Below the pieces are notes generated by a model that saw only the letters and a list, made by a program, of their open reading frames with translations, made no database searches and was not told the origin of the DNA. From Acidimicrobiaceae bacterium (GTDB taxonomy: Bacteria > Actinomycetota > Acidimicrobiia > Acidimicrobiales > Palsa-688), in NCBI GenBank assembly GCA_003156795.1, contig PMHU01000028.1:26398-33798 (forward strand): a DNA stretch of 7,401 nucleotides, read 5' to 3'. Positions 6,047-7,401 of the stretch are shown here, in pieces (positions within the stretch are counted from its first letter, which is position 1; each line of letters opens with the position of its first letter). Made by a program: the position numbers and the translations under genes.

Positions 6047-6078
6047 CCCTCCTTGGTGGGAGCGGACGAACTGAATCA

Positions 6079-6123
6079 ATGGCAGCAAACGCAATCTCGC
6101 TCCTCAGGGGTACGGGTGGTTGA
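6079..6123 (+). CDS. Possible 14-codon upstream ORF before enoyl-CoA hydratase
   Basis: ATG 6079 opens MAANAISLLRGTGG and stops at TGA 6121-6123, sharing TTGA with the proposed TTG start of the next gene. The site ahead of the ATG is weak (GGGAG at 6058-6062 is too far), so this may be chance, although the overlap suggests coupling. It would make the third short upstream ORF overlapping a gene start in this window. Confidence 0.25.
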   Translation: MAANAISLLRGTGG

Positions 6124-6935
6124 ATCGGAGGGTGCCGGCACACCAACACCTCCTCGTTGATCGAGATGTACACCTCGACGGCCTCGTGACGATCACCTTG
6201 GACCGGCCCGAGAAGCTCAACGCGCTCAACGTCGCCCTGCATGACGAGTTGCAGGGCGTCTTAGTTGATTTGGAGACGGACTACTCGGTAAGAGTGGTGA
6301 TCCTCACCGGTGCCGGTCGGGCGTTCTCCGCTGGTGCCGAAGTGGGTGATCGGCGGCCCGACCCGCCGGTCAATGACATCGACCGGCGCGCTCGGGTCCA
6401 CCTCGGGGGTAGGACTTGCGAGCTGCTTGACCGTCTTCCCCAGGTCACGATTGGTGTGGCCAACGGACTCGCTATAGGTGGAGGGGTGGTCCTGCTCAGT
6501 TGTTGCGACCTCAGATTGGCCGCGGCGTCCGCCTGGTTCTCGATCCCAGAGGTGGAACTCGGCGTACCGCTGAGCTGGCAGGCCCTGCCGAGACTGATGA
6601 GAGAGCTCGGCCCGGCCCGCACGAAGGAGCTGGCCCTGGCCTGTGACCGCTTTACGGCCCAGCAGGCGGAGACTTGGGGTTTCCTGAACCACGTCCACCC
6701 CGACGACGAGTTGCCCGGAGCGGCACGGGCCTTGGCGGAAAGAATGCTGATGATGGATCCTCTGACCCTCGCCATGACAAAGAGTGCCTGCGCCGCGCTG
6801 GAGAATCTGATGGTCCCCAAGGAGGCGACGTGGAGCGATGCCGAGCTGATGCTTCTGGCCCACCGTCAGGCCAGCATCCGCCGCCGTCACGATGATCGCG
6901 GCGACGGCGGGCAGCGCGATCCGGCGCAGCCGTGA
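6120..6935 (+). CDS. Enoyl-CoA hydratase/isomerase (crotonase) family protein
   Basis: A 271-residue crotonase-fold protein acting on acyl-CoA thioesters, probably in fatty-acid or aromatic-acid beta-oxidation. VTITLDRPEKLNALN is at 23-37. The first oxyanion-hole segment, AFSAGAE, is at 68-74. The second, GLAIGGG, at 116-122 is followed by VVLLSCCD. FSIPEVELGVPLSW at 140-153 retains the second catalytic glutamate (Glu144, equivalent to Glu164 of rat crotonase). The first catalytic glutamate (rat Glu144, in GGGCEL) is replaced by Val124. Simple hydratase activity is therefore doubtful; isomerase, hydrolase or other crotonase chemistry is possible. The TTG start at 6120 has AGGGG (6106-6110) at nine bases. 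GTG 6132 is an alternative but sits directly on GGAGG. The last 20 or so residues are unusually rich in Arg, Asp and Gly. It is convergent with the hydrolase, 20 bases away. Confidence 0.87.
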   Translation: MNRRVPAHQHLLVDRDVHLDGLVTITLDRPEKLNALNVALHDELQGVLVDLETDYSVRVVILTGAGRAFSAGAEVGDRRPDPPVNDIDRRARVHLGGRTCELLDRLPQVTIGVANGLAIGGGVVLLSCCDLRLAAASAWFSIPEVELGVPLSWQALPRLMRELGPARTKELALACDRFTAQQAETWGFLNHVHPDDELPGAARALAERMLMMDPLTLAMTKSACAALENLMVPKEATWSDAELMLLAHRQASIRRRHDDRGDGGQRDPAQP

Positions 6936-6955
6936 GGTCGTAGCACAGGTGACCG

Positions 6956-7401
6956 CTAAGGGGCCACTAGGGCGCAGATCTCGTCGAGGATGGACGGCCA
7001 GAGGGGTTTCGGGAGGTCGTGTCCCATGCCCGGATAGGTGACCAGCCGAGCGCCGGGAATGGCGTCCGCTGTTGCCCGGCCACCCTTGGGTCGGATCACT
7101 GGGTCTTGGTCGCCGTGGATGACGAGGGTGGGAATATTCAGTCCCGCGAGCGCCTTGCGGCGGTCTCCTGAGGCGATGATCGCAGCACGCTGACGTAGGT
7201 CGTCCTCGGGGGCGCCGGGGTCGCGCTGGTAGGACCTCCGGGCGATTTCGCCCACGGCCGCTTCGTCGAAAGGGTAGTCCGGGGAGCCCATCGCTCTTTT
7301 CAAAGTGACCGCTTGGTCTGCGGCCTCGTCTGGACTGGTCACCGCAGTGCCGGCGATCTTCGCGATCGCCCGCATAGTCGCCATTGTGGGCATGGTGGCA
7401 A
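6956..7401 (-). CDS. Alpha/beta hydrolase (partial, C-terminal half)
   Basis: The frame is open past the window edge, so the N-terminal half with the nucleophile serine is missing; the ATG at 7393-7391 is internal, not the start. What is visible, counted from that methionine, is the cap and C-terminal part of an esterase/lipase-like hydrolase. LNIPTLVIHGDQDPVIRP (85-102) carries the catalytic acid Asp97, and GMGHDLP (122-128) carries the catalytic His125, followed by the final helix ending at a TAG stop. The GSPDYPFDE and GRATADAIPGA segments fit the actinobacterial LipG/RdmC-like group, which hydrolyses esters or methyl esters. The substrate is unknown. It converges with the enoyl-CoA hydratase gene, with no terminator visible between them. 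Confidence 0.88.
   Translation of the reverse strand, partial: ATMPTMATMRAIAKIAGTAVTSPDEAADQAVTLKRAMGSPDYPFDEAAVGEIARRSYQRDPGAPEDDLRQRAAIIASGDRRKALAGLNIPTLVIHGDQDPVIRPKGGRATADAIPGARLVTYPGMGHDLPKPLWPSILDEICALVAP

Noticed and set aside
5739..6074. 111-codon plus-strand frame spanning the def start and its upstream region
   Set aside because: It is antisense to def and the small ORF, has no ribosome binding site, and has no recognisable domain.
6261..6890. 209-codon minus-strand frame within the crotonase gene
   Set aside because: It is a shadow frame: the plus strand carries complete crotonase motifs across the same span.
1..7401. Mobile elements, CRISPR arrays, tRNA or rRNA genes, phage or toxin-antitoxin genes
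   Set aside because: No transposase domain, direct-repeat array, tRNA-like cloverleaf or related protein motif was seen on either strand by eye.

Overview
The window looks like chromosomal DNA from a GC-rich actinobacterium, most likely a mycolic-acid genus (Mycobacterium, Rhodococcus, Gordonia or a relative). This is inferred from GTG/TTG starts, strong third-position G/C, a desaturase-type ferredoxin reductase (Rv3230c-like), a GAF-GGDEF protein, and a MarR/oxidoreductase pair. No database search was possible, so the genus is a guess.

Layout. (1) 1-577, minus: N-terminal half of a flavin/NAD(P)H ferredoxin reductase, cut by the window edge. (2) 710-1825, plus: GAF-GGDEF diguanylate cyclase, divergent from the reductase. 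(3) 1869-3355: a MarR regulator (minus) divergent from an MDR/quinone-oxidoreductase-like gene (plus), with overlapping promoters and a clear palindromic operator between them. (4) 3405-4978, plus: a 17-codon leader ORF with a good ribosome binding site, whose TAG stop overlaps the GTG start of an FAD-dependent aromatic-type monooxygenase. (5) 5195-5908, minus: a 37-codon ORF that overlaps peptide deformylase by 4 bases. (6) 5996-6046: three adjacent inverted repeats in the divergent gap before (7) an enoyl-CoA hydratase/isomerase-family gene (6120-6935, plus). (8) 6956-7401, minus: C-terminal half of an alpha/beta hydrolase, cut by the other window edge.

The most coherent unit is the MarR-MDR-monooxygenase block. 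It reads as a ligand-inducible redox or detoxification cassette, in which MarR would repress itself and the MDR gene until a small, probably aromatic or electrophilic, molecule releases it. The monooxygenase may carry a second layer of control at translation, because its ribosome binding site lies in one of two mutually exclusive hairpins behind the leader ORF. The remaining genes are single units of lipid/acyl metabolism, c-di-GMP signalling and protein maturation, with no obvious common pathway.

I see no tRNA, rRNA, CRISPR array, insertion sequence or convincing intrinsic terminator. No gene is obviously a new system. The most unusual signals are at the small scale: the two coupled short ORFs, the alternative hairpins, and the palindrome cluster.
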